Assembly: GCA_023052935.1 (NCBI GenBank)
Contig: CM041292.1
Location: 109,417,147 to 109,481,146, forward strand
Length of the DNA: 64,000 nt
Direction of reading: 5' to 3'
Origin: Piezodorus guildinii
Taxonomy: Eukaryota; Arthropoda; Insecta; Hemiptera; Pentatomidae
In this document: in pieces, positions 11,066-22,590 of the stretch
Position numbering within the stretch: position 1 is the stretch's first letter
How the letters are laid out: every line of letters starts with the position of its first letter
Notes under the pieces: model-generated
Database searches by the model: none
Seen by the model: the letters and a program-made list of their open reading frames with translations, nothing else
Told to the model about the DNA's origin: nothing
Translations under genes and position numbers: made by a program

Positions 11066-11440
11066 CTTTTTTTTTTTTTTTAATATTTTTATTGAAATTT
11101 ACAACTGTATTTTGTAATACAACAAGTAAATATGTTAATAATGATAAAATACATGAAAAAAACGCGAAGAGAAAACGCCCATTGGCATCACTCTACTAAG
11201 TAACTAAACTAGAAGGTCTCGAGGCCATCTTCTTTTCAAGCGCCTCGTAGGATTGTCAGGAATTGAAGAGGAAGCAAGAATTGAAACTAGAGGATTAGAG
11301 TGGGAGTGGAGTTTGTCATGGAAGGATTGATACCTGTTCGGGCCAAATCAGCAACATATGGGATGTTAAGGTCTTTATGGATGAGTTTATTTGTGACAAA
11401 GTAAGGAGCATTGGCACTATTAAACATAAAATATCATTTA
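11066..11440 (-). pseudogene. Jockey-clade LINE fragment, 3' end
   Basis: Minus-strand frames read NAPYFVTNKLIHKDLNIPY, then in another frame the Pro/Ser-rich stretch and RRLKRRWPRDLL, which is the C-terminal signature of the Jockey element at 14.9-19.5 kb. An A-rich tail on the element strand (T-run near 11,066-11,083) closes it. It is 5' truncated and frameshifted. Confidence 0.7.
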
Positions 11441-12025
11441 TATTTTACAAAGTTTGTTGGGAGTTTCTTGTTTAAACACGAACAGGTAAACGAACGATAG
11501 CTTCTATTATTTTTTTTCTACCATTTTATCAGTAATTGATATGTCTTCCTACAGTCAAAACAATTTTTTTCTGTGTAGATAATCATAGGTATCTGGAGTA
11601 CTTTTTAGTGATTAAAAGTAATTTATTAATATCAATTTCATTTTTATTAATATTTAAAAAAAATGCTATTTTCATGTTGGAAATAAAAAAAATAAATAAT
11701 TAGTTTTATATTATATCATAATATAATAAATTAATTTAATTATGATTAAAGAAAATACTATACTTTCTTAAGAAGTGCTTTTGGTAAGTATCGTAGTCAT
11801 GAGGCGTTGAAACAACATAGCTACAGAGCTCCAAAAACCTTCTTTCCAAGTTGAAGTAATGATCATGGGAGAATATTAACGCTCAATTTAATTAAATTCA
11901 AGAAGGTTCAGTGTCCCGTTAGCTACCTTATGAAGGTTTGTAATTTTTTTTTTTAATTTGAATTTGTACAAGAGCACTAATTTTTAGGGATATGATTATT
12001 ATTTTGAACGATAATAAAAATATCA

Positions 12026-12166
12026 AAGAATGAAAGAAAAAAGTATAGGCAATGAACAGATGTATTGACGCTTATAGGAGAAATAATTATTTATTTATAT
12101 TATTAGATATTAATAGAAATTATTTAGCTCTAAGTATTTATTGTATACTATTGTAGCTGACCCGAC
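12026..12166 (+). repeat. Dispersed repeat DR3, copy 1
   Basis: Nearly identical to 60,732-60,873 over about 141 bases, including GGCAATGAACAGAT, GACGCTTATAGGAGAAATAA and a shared right edge at GTAGCTGACCCGAC, after which the two loci diverge. A weaker match extends further left. No coding capacity. Confidence 0.8.
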
Positions 12167-12209
12167 TGACGACAACCTGTCTTTCAATCACCAAGTGAAA
12201 AGAGGTTTC

Positions 12210-12320
<111 letters not shown>

Positions 12321-13090
12321 GTAAAGAGAGTATTATTACCTCAGAATATTTAAAATTAAAAAAAAATAAAAAAACCTAACTACTTAGTAACTTTTTTTTT
12401 CACAAGAACATTCTCCTGATTGTTATGAACTCAACAAAAAAATAAATAAATAATCAGCGAAATCGGTCAAACTGTTCATGCGTGATGCGATCACAAAGGG
12501 AAAAGGGGGTTCATTTTTATATACATAGATAGAGAGATTGTTATTACCTTAAAAAATTTTAAAAAAAAAAAAAAAACCTAACCATCAAATGACTTTTCTA
12601 TTTTTTTTCTTTCATAAGATCCTTCTTCTGATTGTTATAAACTCAAAAAATAAAATAATAATCAGTGAAATCTGTCAAGTCTTTAACGCGTGATGCGATT
12701 ACCATGAGAAAAGATTGTAACATATATGTAGATAGAGAGGTGATTATTACCTTAGAGTATTAGAAAAAAAAAAACAACAAAAAACCTAACTATCAAAGTA
12801 ACTTTTCTCTTTTTTTTTTTTTTTAACCCCAAATTTTTACTCCCTTTCCCTCACAAATGCATTTTCAATCGGGCCTTTAGTATTGAAGTGACGTTCTTAT
12901 TACGAAAATCTGGAGCGTGAAACACAAGACATTCTCTTACATTAGCTATTAAATCAATTCAAGAACTATTGAAAAGTTTAAAGTTTAATCAGTTTCACTG
13001 GAAGCATATGATTTAGATTAAAAAAGTATATTAATATAAAATTGTTATGTATCATAGTCAGTAATAAGTTTAAGCCCTATTCGTCCAAGA
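12321..13090. other. Degenerate tandem AT-rich repeat block
   Basis: Three loosely similar units at about 12,330-12,540, 12,541-12,720 and 12,721-12,830 each carry TTATTACCT, an A-run with CCTAAC(T/C), a T-run, and then (A)AATC(A/G)G(C/T)(G/C)AAATC(G/T)GTCAA or its decay. A diverged DR1-type terminus lies at 12,909-12,945. No genes. Confidence 0.45.
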
Positions 13091-13339
13091 TGTTACATAT
13101 AGAGATGGGCCCGACTTTAAAGAGGCAATAGCAGGTAATCCTGAAACACGCCACTGGTCCTAGGTTCATTGTTATTGTTTATGATTGTGCTTCTTCTGAG
13201 TAGTAGGTCAGTGCGCTAATATCCCAACACATCTATCTAAGTAAAATAACAAGGACCAACGACGTTGACCAAATATGTTGTGCGGGTTTGCAGATCAGAA
13301 TGAGCCTACCTTTATATATATTAAACACCTTGCTATTCC

Positions 13340-13762
13340 TCACTTTACATTACCTTTTACATATTTGTAAATAAGATAATATTTTTTCTAAAATTTTAAG
13401 CTTTCAACGGTTTCACCTCATTCTAAACATCTATATTACTGTCTATACGTTCAAAAAATCGAAAATACATTTATAAAAATATATTTGCTCTTTTCTTCTT
13501 TAGTTGATTATCTAATTCGTTCAGTTTTTATATTTAGCCGATTTTTATCAATCCTTATAAGATGATATGGTTAATATTTTTTTGATCCACAAAATTAGAG
13601 GTATTTTAGAGAAAGAAAATGTCAGATATCGGCATTTAAGCCCGGTCTGACTATTTCAATCAGAATGATTTTAAAGTTAAGTTTACACCGTTTTTGATAC
13701 AATCGTAAAAAAAAAGCGCAAAATAATTGATATGGCAGAAAAACGTTTGCTGGGTCAGCTAG
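13340..13762 (+). repeat. DR1-type repeat ending in a Helitron-like 3' terminus
   Basis: Shares DR1 landmarks (TTTTCTAAAATTTTAAGC, CAACGG, CGGCATTTAAGCCCGG). The right end has an imperfect hairpin (CAGAAAA with TTTGCTG) followed by GGTCAGCTAG and then T, which fits the hairpin-plus-CTAG|T rule of Helitron 3' ends. No Rep/helicase coding was seen, so any Helitron here would be non-autonomous. Confidence 0.4.
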
Positions 13763-13769
13763 TAGTAAA

Positions 13770-14400
13770 ATAGTGTACAGCAATGCACCAAAAGTTTTAA
13801 TTATAAACGTTACCATCAGTGACATTTCTCGATGGGAAGGTTATAATCCAGTATTTAGCTGACGAATAAAAGGTCATATTTTGTTTATATGTTTATAATA
13901 TTTTACAAACTTTGCTAAGAAGATAGAGAGTAATATAAGTTTTAATTATTACTAAAAGGGGATAAAAAACATATCATATAGAAAAGAAAACACTCAGAGA
14001 AAAGGGTCAGGGAAATTATTGGGATTTCAAGGCAAAACAAAACCGTTTTTAGGCCAATTTATGAAGTCTTAAATTTATTTAATTCCTATTATTAGCATGG
14101 TAAAAAAACTAAAACAAATGAATATTAAGCACTCAAAATAAAACAAGCTTAGAGAGCTATCAATTTATTTTAGGAACATCTCATCGACTATATTCAGCCT
14201 GAGTTTAATGCAAGTGTGTTGTTAACGATGATCTAGTAAATTATTATTAAATTTATGTTCTATCCGGCTATGTCTATTAGAATACAACAAATTTGACATC
14301 GAATGCTCTAATCAAATTTAAACAAAACGTTATAAAATTTTTAAAAAAGTTGTTTGTTTATTCATTTAATGTCACTTTATACTTCTATGGCTAATCGAAT
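13770..14400. other. No feature recognised
   Basis: AT-rich sequence with no supportable frame, RNA gene or repeat boundary. Confidence 0.4.
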
Positions 14401-14404
14401 GATG

Positions 14405-14660
14405 CTACAGTGGGAGTCCTAAATTTCGCCTAGAGATACCTAAGAGATGCCTAAATATACTTATCCTAATCAAACCTGATTAGGATAGGTATCTTTAACG
14501 AGTATCTGACATCGCACAGACCCAGGACTGTCGAAAGAGAGCATAACTAAGGATTTAGTCCCCCCATTAAAAAATCCTAGAACCACCTGCGGGTTTGAAC
14601 CCGAGAACATTGACTTATAAAACTGTTATGCTAACAACTATGCTACAGATGATCCCTCGA
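14405..14660 (-). mobile_element. tRNA-derived SINE (family B), copy 1
   Basis: The minus strand starts with a tRNA-like head at 14,660-14,588: an A-box-like stretch GTAGCATAGTTGTTAGCATA and a perfect B box GGTTCAAACCC at about 14,591-14,602. The body then reads GTGGTTCTAGGATTTTTTAA, TTAGTTATG, and TCTGTGCGATGTCAGATAC. Related bodies occur at 20,930-21,090 and 22,190-22,330. The head is too diverged in its arms to be a functional tRNA gene. Confidence 0.65.
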
Positions 14661-14723
14661 AGAGTTGTAAAACAGGGTAAAATATCGTCTCCTTTAATTC
14701 GAATTTGATGAGAGAATTTCTAT

Positions 14724-14800
<77 letters not shown>
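14724..14800. repeat. (TA)n microsatellite
   Basis: About 75 bases of TA repeat with one ATTATAT interruption. Confidence 0.98.
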
Positions 14801-14804
<4 letters not shown>

Positions 14805-14879
14805 AAACGCATTTACTTATCTTAAGTATCTAATTCCAGTTTCGTAAAAAAATTTACTTTCAGGAGTATAATTCAGTCC

Positions 14880-14910
<31 letters not shown>

Positions 14911-15168
14911 CTTGAAACAATTCTTTATTGAGCAATATTACAATCTGTCCAATTTAGGACATTTTTAATAGTGATGAAGTACAACATTCATACTACATTC
15001 ACACGATATATACAAAACAATAAATTTATATAATAATAATACAATATACATATATACAAAACAAAATCAATAAAATATATACAAAAGTCACTCACACCTA
15101 TATACAATTCACAATCATACAGCACGTGAGTGGAGAATCTAGCCAATGCTAGAACTCCAATATACATT

Positions 15169-17850
15169 TTACAAGAGGTCTCGAGGCCACTGCCGTTTCA
15201 ACCTTCTAGGAGGATGGTAAGGATGTGTGGAGCTGGATAAGGATTGAGCTAGGGGATTAGGGTGATGGATAAGGTTCTGATGAAATTTAGAGAATTTTAA
15301 TGGTATAAGGTCTAAAATAAATGGAATATTTAGGTCGCGGTGTAAGGTATGGTTGGATACATAATAAGGAGCATTAACTATTGTTCGGAGGACTTTTGAT
15401 TGGAAGGATTGAATGCGTTTGATGTTAGAAAATTTGGCTGTCCCCCACAGTTCAAGTCCGTAGGTCCAGATAGGTTTCAGTACTGTCTTGTATATTAGCA
15501 GTTTGTTCTCGATAGATAATTTAGAATTTCTGTTCAGTAGTCTGTATAATTGTCCAAATCGTCGATTAAGTTCTTGTCGTTTAAGTCTAGCATGCGGGTT
15601 CCAAGTTAGTCTTTTGTCCAGAAGGAAGCCAAGATACCGGACTGTGTCGGAGAAAGGAAGCGGAACGGAGTTAAAGAGAACTGGAGGGCAGGATTGTCTT
15701 CGAAGGGTAAAGGTGACATGTTTGCATTTGGATTGATTAACTTTGATTCTCCAGTTGTTACACCAGTCTATCAATTTGAAAAAGGTGCGTTTGGAGGCCT
15801 ATAGATGCAATTTCAGGATCTAAGAGAGAGGATAGATAGCTGTGCCATCAGCGTACGTTGCTAGGAAGGTATTAGGGCAAACAGGAATATCAGCCGTGTA
15901 TATATTGTAGAGGAAAGAACCAAGGACACTGCCCTGAGGAACAGCGGATTCGACGGGATAATAATTGGAATATTCTGCACCACAGTGAACTCGGAAGGAG
16001 CGGTTTGATAGATAGGATCGGAGGACTAGGTAAATGGATTGGGGTAAATGGTTTTTAGCTTAAAGAGTAATCCCGGGTGCCACACCGGTCAAATGCTTGC
16101 GTTATGTCCAGAAATGCACCCGAACAGTACTCCTTGTTTTCAAGGGCAGAGGAAATATGGTCAACGACTCGGAGCCCTTGCTGAACGGTTGAATGTTGGG
16201 AACGGAATCCAAACTGATGGGAAGGAATAGTGTGGGATTCTAATAAAGGTAATATCGTTTGAGGAGGATTTTTTCAAAGATTTTTGAAAGGATTGGGAGT
16301 AGGCTGATAGGTCTATATGATGTCGTTGTGTTAGGAGGTTTACCTGGTTTTAGGAAGAGAATTATAGTGGAATGTTTCCATAAGAGAGGAAAATGAGTAG
16401 TGCGTAGAATGGAGTTGTAAATATATGTAAGAAATATAATGGCTTTAGATGGAAGCTGTCTGAGAATCTGAGGAGTGAGGAGATCGTATCCAGGTGATTT
16501 ACGGAGTGCAAGTTTTCGGAGATGATATTTGACCTCAGAGGGATTAACTGCTTTAGGAGGTAATGAAAGCGGGATTGGAGACTGAAGGAACTCTTCCACC
16601 ACTGCAGTGTGGTTTGGATGGGATTCTGGATGAGGTGTGAAGACTTCGGAAACGTATTTGGCAAGTTCCTCGGCTTTGTCTTCATCAGACGCAGCCCAGG
16701 AGCCATTACTACGACGGATGGGATGAGAAATATGGTGGGATTTTAGAATTTTCTTGGTGACATTCCACAGGGAATTGTCACAAGCCGAAAGAGAAGAAAG
16801 GAAGGAACTAAAGGATTGGGAACGGAAGGTCGCCAGCTCCCTCTTTAATTGTCTACAATAAAAGTTATAGGAGCGGCGATCTGTGGGGTGACGGGTGCGT
16901 TGCCATAAGGATCTGGATCGTCGTTTGGTGCGGATGAGGTCTATGAGGTGTTGTGGTAAATGATTTTGGTTATGACTTATCTGGGAGTGCTTGGGAGAGG
17001 AGGCAGTCCAAACAGCTTGTTGAATAGCGATGGTGAAGGAGTTTACGGCATCGTCAAGGTCATCTGGAGTTTTGAGTTTCACACTGAGGTCAATATCACT
17101 GGTCAGGATTTGGCGAAAAAGGATCCCAGTTTACTGGTCCTCTGATAAATGACGGTGGGTGGGTTTAGGAATAGGAATTAGGGATACTTTAAGGAGCAAT
17201 CGACTATGGTCAGAGGACAGTTCATCAAGGCGAATCACCGACATGTTTAGGGAGCCTAATCCGCTGTGGATGAAGAAGTCAAGGATGTCAGGATTACGGT
17301 TAAGATCAGTTGGCCAGTAGGTAGGGGAATCAGGAGGCAGGAGGTTGAAACGTCTAGAGTTGAGTGCAGACTGTAAATTCCGCCCACGACAATTCGTGGA
17401 TCTGGAACCCCATTGTTGGTTCTAAGCATTCATGTCTGCACCCAGAATGAAGTGGTTTCCTAAGGAATTGAGGAAAGATTCGAATAGAATGTTGGAGATG
17501 GAATGTTTAGGAGGGCAGTACGCTGATGCGAGGGTGATCGGAAAAGAAAAAGTCTTGATTACTATGGCGGTGCATTGTAGGAAATCATAGGAGGGGACTG
17601 GGAGTATGTGGTGGGAGAGGGACTGGTGCACAATGACAGCATTACCGGCATGGGCTTTTCCGTCTGGGTGGTCCGTACGGTATGTTACGTATTGAGGTAT
17701 TTTAAAGAACTGTTTAGTGGTTAGTCTAGTTTCAGTAATAAGTGCTACATCAACGTTTTTGTCTTGCAATAAAGCTGTAAGTTCGTCAGTGTGATTTCTA
17801 ATCACCATTCGCATTCCAAAGGAGAATGGATAAGGAGTTAGGTGTAGTCA
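15169..17850 (-). pseudogene. Jockey ORF2, endonuclease and reverse transcriptase
   Basis: The endonuclease part (about 17,850-17,100) shows NHTDELTALLQDKNVDVALI, TETRL and GADMN. It is closed by a TAG at 17,424-17,422, with a further TAA in the same frame near 17,130. The RT part (from about 17,080) shows LRKLALRKSPGYDLLTPQIL, KPGKPPNTTTSYRPISLLP and FGFRSQHSTVQQ, with frame changes near 16,250 and 16,070. AVPQGSVLGSFLYNIYTAD lies near 15,900. The catalytic box reads YADG at 15,844-15,855 instead of YADD. The thumb and tail (15,774-15,169) are open and end RRLKRQWPRDLL. ORF2 makes the nicking endonuclease and RT in active relatives. Confidence 0.88.
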
Positions 17851-18141
17851 TTTAAGGATTTTTTAAGGATGGGATTAAATTTGATACGAGATTAGTAAGT
17901 AGTGATATTAGCGGCATAACAAGGGATTTGATTTCAGTGATGAAGGATGTCATCAAACTTGTAAGGTCTGTGACATTTGATGGAGGAGGAATTTGAGAAA
18001 TTTGATTCGGATGAGGTTTTTGATGGTTGGTTAAATTTTGAGGAATATGTGGTTGTAGAAGGGGTTCAGGATTTTGAAGTATGCGTTGTTCCGGCAGGGC
18101 CTCTTTGTTCTGGTTCCCACCTCCAAGTAGATGGGCAAATG

Positions 18142-19169
18142 TTACATTGGAATCAATTTTTTTTTAAGGTTGTCTTCTACTTCTGATCGGTTCAGCTGAT
18201 TCATCCAGATTCTGAGGTTTTTGGTATCTGCTTTTGAGGTTCTTGTAGCTTTGACATCCCTTGTAGTTAGCCGGGTGGTCCTCGAGGCACAGAGCACATA
18301 CAGCGGGTGTTGATCTTGATCTTGTGCATTCTTCTGATTTATGTTGCTCACCGCATTTCACACAGCGTGGTGTGTGGTGGCAGTAAGTTCTCGTATGACC
18401 ATATGCCTGACAATTATGGCACTGAACTATTTCTTTCTTAGTGTAAGGTTTCTCAACTCTTACACTAGTATAGTACAATCTATTGAGGTCGTAAACTTTT
18501 TCAACTCCTGCTGATGGTTCCAAGTCCACGAAGAATAGAGGCATTGGAATTTTTATCTTTTAGGACATTGGTGACTTGCCGCACTTTGTAGCCTATCTCC
18601 GTCAGTTCTTCTTTGATAGCTGTAACTGGTGTCGAAGGGTGTAGGTTTCTAATTACAACCCTTAAAGCTCTCTCCTGGCGCAACTGATAGGTTTGAAAAT
18701 CAGCTTTGGTCTCACTCAGATATTTTACTATTTTTCTGTAGCTTTCGGCGGTAGTCGGGGATATTTTAGTATCACTGGTTCTACTTATACAAGAATAACT
18801 ATTAGGATCGGTTAATTTGTTTAAATGCGCACAAAGTAGTTGAAAATTTTTAATATTTTTAACAAAAATTGGTGGAGGTTGTGGTTCTCTGGGTATAGGA
18901 AAAGATTCCATGGATTCTTTTTCATTTTGATTTTGGAGGATCTGAAATGGGTTCGGTGTAAAAAACGGCGATTCATCAGTCATTCCTTGTGATGATGTGC
19001 TGGGCTGTGGTTCAGATCCTAAAGAGGTAGCTGAAGCGGTCGCTGGTGGAATCATCTTTTTATTATTTTCACGGCGAGGTCTCTGTTTCGCAGGAGACGA
19101 GTTTGAACCTGCAGATCTAGATCTTTTACTTGTAGCTTTTGAGGACATAACTTGATGAAAATATCTCAT
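18142..19169 (-). pseudogene. Jockey ORF1 (Gag-like), frameshifted
   Basis: ATG at 19,169 or the second ATG at 19,148. The N-terminal part is Ser/Pro-rich and basic (SKRSRSAGSNSSPAKQRPRR), followed by an RRM-like region typical of Jockey Gag (ALRVVIRNLHPSTPVTAIKE), then PLFFVDLEPS and three CCHC knuckles: CHNCQAYGHTRTYC, CVKCGEQHKSEEC and CALCLEDHPANYKGC. The frame changes near 18,545-18,560 (between the RRM-like part and PLFFVDLE) and again near 18,170-18,190. The product binds the element RNA in active relatives; this copy cannot make it whole. Confidence 0.85.
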
Positions 19170-19559
19170 TTATTTAATAAAAAAAAAAAAAATAAATAAA
19201 AAAAAAATAAAAAAAAAAATAATAAATAATAGATAAATAATTAAATGAGAATGAGAAGGAAGAATAATAAAAGAAAGATAAGTTAAAGAAAAGCAAGCCC
19301 GAGCTTGCCGAGCTAGCGGCGATCAGCTGATCAGTGACCCTCCTTTCACTTTTCGTGATTGTACAAAGTAAATTATAACTTTGCTTACCGATATTTCTCC
19401 AATATTTACTGCTGTGGTTTTCTTGAAGTCTAGTGATGTTTTCCAGACTGAACTCAAGCGAATTCCTACTGAAAAGAGCAAAAATCTGAGAGACGAAGTA
19501 ACGTATGACTGTTGTCATCGAGCGCATCAGCTGTTCTTTTTGATTTTTTTTTTTTTTTT

Positions 19560-20380
19560 TTAAATAAAATTTTATCTTTAAAAATTGCTGTTATTTCCAA
19601 AAGGTACTAATTTCAAGTATATATTTGATGTCATTCTGGAGCACACTCAAACATTTCCTACCGTACAGTAAAAAGAAATAAGTCTAGCTTTGAATGTAAA
19701 AAGAATGTCATTGTGTCAATTATCACGCACAAGCCATGTTAAGAGAATTAGTTATTTTCATTGTTATATCCAAAATGTTTACGATAATAACACCTCGCAA
19801 TACTCAATATTATATATTAACGTATATAAAAGCAAAAAAAAAAAATCCTAATAAGACTATCTAACTTAAAACGTAAAATTGTATTATATGAGTCGAAAAT
19901 AGCATCCTACCTCCTATGATTAGAAGAGAGTAACTTTTTTCAAATGAGCGTATATATCTTTATCCGAAATAGATTCATCTTCCGTTTTTAAAATTCTTGA
20001 AAGTCGCTCTGAAATAGAAAGGTAAACATCGGTAAATTCAGTTACAGATATCTGCCAAAAAAGTAAAAATATATTTTAGAAGTGTGGCGGCTTATAATTT
20101 TCTCTTGAATAATAAACATTGGTAAAAAACGTTATGACTAATTTACGAAACGCAATGAAATATAAGAAAGTGGCTAAGGTGAAGAGTGATGCCCGCTATA
20201 AAATAGGTTGAGTGGGTACTCGGCCCTAAGAGAGCTTCCTCCCTGCTCTGGCCCAGGTGTCGTTATCATCTTAGTCCTTAAGCTATAAAGTAACCATTCT
20301 CCCTTCACTATAACAGTTAACTATTTTTCAGCCAACAATACCCTTATATTTATACCATCATAAAATTTAATAGTTACCGG
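19560..20380. other. AT-rich, with a short GC-elevated patch
   Basis: Nothing codes here. A patch at 20,160-20,290 holds TATAAAATAGG followed by GC-richer sequence, but no gene begins downstream on that strand, so I do not call a promoter. Confidence 0.35.
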
Positions 20381-20383
20381 GCA

Positions 20384-20762
20384 TTATTCAAAGAGGAAAC
20401 CGTCCCAGTTCATAAAAAAAAATAATACAATGATAATATAGTACGGAACCTTGAAGAGATGGTAACAACTTTTTAGAATCTGGACTTTGAAACATGTTGG
20501 GAAATCAGGCGGAAGAAATCCCTGTAAGTCTTGTTGTAACTTCAGGAAAGCTTGTGACCTAGTATCCCTCACTAAGCTCTGGAAAGCGTTGAGTTTGATA
20601 GGTATTAGCGACTGAATTAAGGGATCCAGATCTCCTATACCGGTTTGAATCAGAGTGGAGGTTTGAAGTAATTTATCCTCTGCATTTCCCGCAGCTTAAA
20701 GCAGGAATGCTGCTCGTCAACTCTTCTCTTGAACTTGTGAAATGATAGAAAAATGCAGATAC
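20384..20762 (-). pseudogene. Exon-like frame with one frameshift, unidentified host sequence
   Basis: On the minus strand, a good acceptor (TTACTCTTAG) is followed by an open frame VSAFFYHFTSSREELTSSIP. After a single-base frame change near 20,690 it continues through LLQTSTLIQTGIGDLDPLIQ, ALRDTRSQ-like and FLKLQQDLQGFLPPDFPTCF, then reaches KSCYHLFK and a hydrophobic AT-rich tail stopping at 20,384. The text reads like ordinary protein and fits none of the transposon families here. It may be a decayed or mis-sequenced host exon, or a retropseudogene. I do not recognise the family. (ALRDTRSQ stands for the LVRDTRSQ actually encoded.). Confidence 0.35.
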
Positions 20763-20816
20763 CTAAGAGTAAGTTACTACTTATGTAATGTTATATTTTT
20801 GTTTTGTAATAAATAA

Positions 20817-20820
<4 letters not shown>

Positions 20821-20862
<42 letters not shown>
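20821..20862. repeat. (TA)n microsatellite
   Basis: TA tract of about 42 bases running into TAATAATAA. Confidence 0.98.
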
Positions 20863-20865
<3 letters not shown>

Positions 20866-20929
20866 ATAATTTACGGATCAATTCTAGAAAAAAAAGTTTA
20901 CAAGAAAAGTACTAAATAAGAGTTATGCC

Positions 20930-21090
20930 CTTGGGGTCCTCTTTGATGTAGTGGCTGGTATTACAGCCTTCCATGTCTTAGGTCACTGGTTAAAACCCGG
21001 CTAGTGGTCCTAGGATTTTTTAAACTGGGTAAAAAAACATGGTTATGTCTTCTTTCTCTGGGGACTTAAAATTATTACTAATATCGTACC
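20930..21090 (+). mobile_element. tRNA-derived SINE (family B), copy 2
   Basis: tRNA-like head GATGTAGTGGCTGGTATTAC (A-box region) with B box GGTTAAAACCC at 20,988-20,998. It is followed by the family-B body GTGGTCCTAGGATTTTTTAA and a GGTTATGTC segment. Diverged from copy 1, and the 3' end is unclear. Confidence 0.6.
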
Positions 21091-21099
21091 TTCATATCT

Positions 21100-22185
21100 A
21101 CCTAACACGTTCACGTCGGAGCTCAAATTTATGCCACGTTTCATTGATTATTGCCTATTAAGACCTTTATACACGTTTTACGTTTACAAACAGTCTAATT
21201 AGTGATTATTTTGAAATTTGTGTAATTCGCGCGGTGTTTTCATACTAAACTCAGATTTCTGCCAGTAAGTGTTACTTGAAAGGCAGTTGAGATGTTTTAT
21301 TGTTTTATCATTTTGTTCTTATAAATAATAGATAACATGGATAAGGAAATACCTGTGATACGCGCCGTCCCATAAGAAGGACTAGTGCGACCGCACCACT
21401 GTGGGTGGTACGCGCCGCACAAAGTATTTTTGCTTTTATTTAACAATGGACATTGCTGTAACAGGTAAGGCATTATATTTCTAAACTTGTTATTGAATAT
21501 ACCTTGCAATCTACCTGTAGAGTTAATTTAGCAATTTGTAAATGTATAACGAAGCACCTATTTAATAACGAAAACTATATAACCCCCAAGTTAGCCCAAG
21601 GATTTGTTTGTAGGATTTATTTCATCAATCCAACTAGTCTTTAAATATTACAAAGAATTCATGCGAATTTTTGCATTTTGGGTGATACATAATGTTTTCC
21701 AGACTCAACACTACGAATCCAAATGTTTATAATTTATAATTTGAAGTTTCCTTAATGATATAAAATACGTATATTAGCAGGTTTCAGCAACCCCGAGCCA
21801 TAATTAGATTTTTTGGGATGTTTTAGATTTTAGCAAATAAATTTGATGTTTGACCATTATGCACTCGCCAATCGTGTCTAGAAATTAATTAGTTTTTATA
21901 TTTTTGTCCGTGATCTGGGACCCCAAAGGTTAAATATGGACATAATTCAGAATGTTTTTAACCTAAATCGGTCATATTTTCCACTGTGCGCCGGTATGAA
22001 CGTGTAAAACAAAGTGATAAAGTAATAATTAAAGTTAGTGATTATTTGTATACTTTTATTTTTTTAAACCAATTTTTATCCAGATATATTACAATTCGTC
22101 TCAATATTGATAACAATGCTCTAAGACCAAATTCTTAGAACATTGGGAAAGTTTACTATATAAAATAGTAAAAAAATTTTAGTTA
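21100..22185. other. No feature recognised
   Basis: AT-rich sequence with small GC patches. No open frame, splice-flanked exon or repeat end could be supported. Confidence 0.35.
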
Positions 22186-22189
22186 TGTC

Positions 22190-22330
22190 GTCCTTCGGAG
22201 GGACGTAAAATCCCGAGCCTGTGCGATCTCAGGTACTATCCAAAGTAAACCTGCAGCAGGGAAAATTTAGGAATCCCTTATTATCATCGTCTGATTAGCC
22301 ACAGTCGAATAAATAAGGTTAAATGAACGA
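22190..22330 (+). mobile_element. SINE family B body without tRNA head
   Basis: Reads TTTTAGTTATGTCGTC, a small hairpin CCTTCGGAGGG, and CCTGTGCGATCTCAGGTAC, matching the body of the SINE at 14,405-14,660. The tRNA-like part is missing, so this is a 5'-truncated copy. Confidence 0.5.
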
Positions 22331-22590
22331 AAAAACAACATATGCTCTTTACCTCATTCGTAAATGACTTAACTTAAAAAACAAACACAAAGACTAAAAA
22401 AAAAATTATATCTTCTCAGTATCAAATAATTTTTTCTCAGTGTCGAGATTAATTATAAATGAAACCTCTAAATAGAATTATGATTGAAAATACCTTGAGG
22501 AAGAACCTTAATCGGGTTATATCTCATACAGTGCAAACAGTTTAACAATCAGACAGCTAGTGGTCTAAAGATTAATATTTCTAATGATGA

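Larger units (their letters stand above)
14884..19535 (-). mobile_element. Near-full-length Jockey-clade LINE, inactive
   Basis: Element strand is minus. It has a 5' UTR of about 350 bases (19,535-19,170), ORF1 with nucleic-acid-binding zinc knuckles, ORF2 with endonuclease and reverse transcriptase, a short 3' UTR (15,168-14,908) and an A tail visible as a T-run at 14,884-14,906. Domain order and the GAG knuckle pattern fit the Jockey clade. Inactivating changes include a frameshift in ORF1, two nonsense codons in the endonuclease-RT linker, several RT frameshifts and loss of a catalytic Asp. It is GC-richer than its flanks. Confidence 0.88.

Noticed and set aside
20180..20200. TATAAAATAGG as a core promoter
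   Set aside because: No transcription unit or open frame follows on that strand; a TATA match is expected often in AT-rich DNA.
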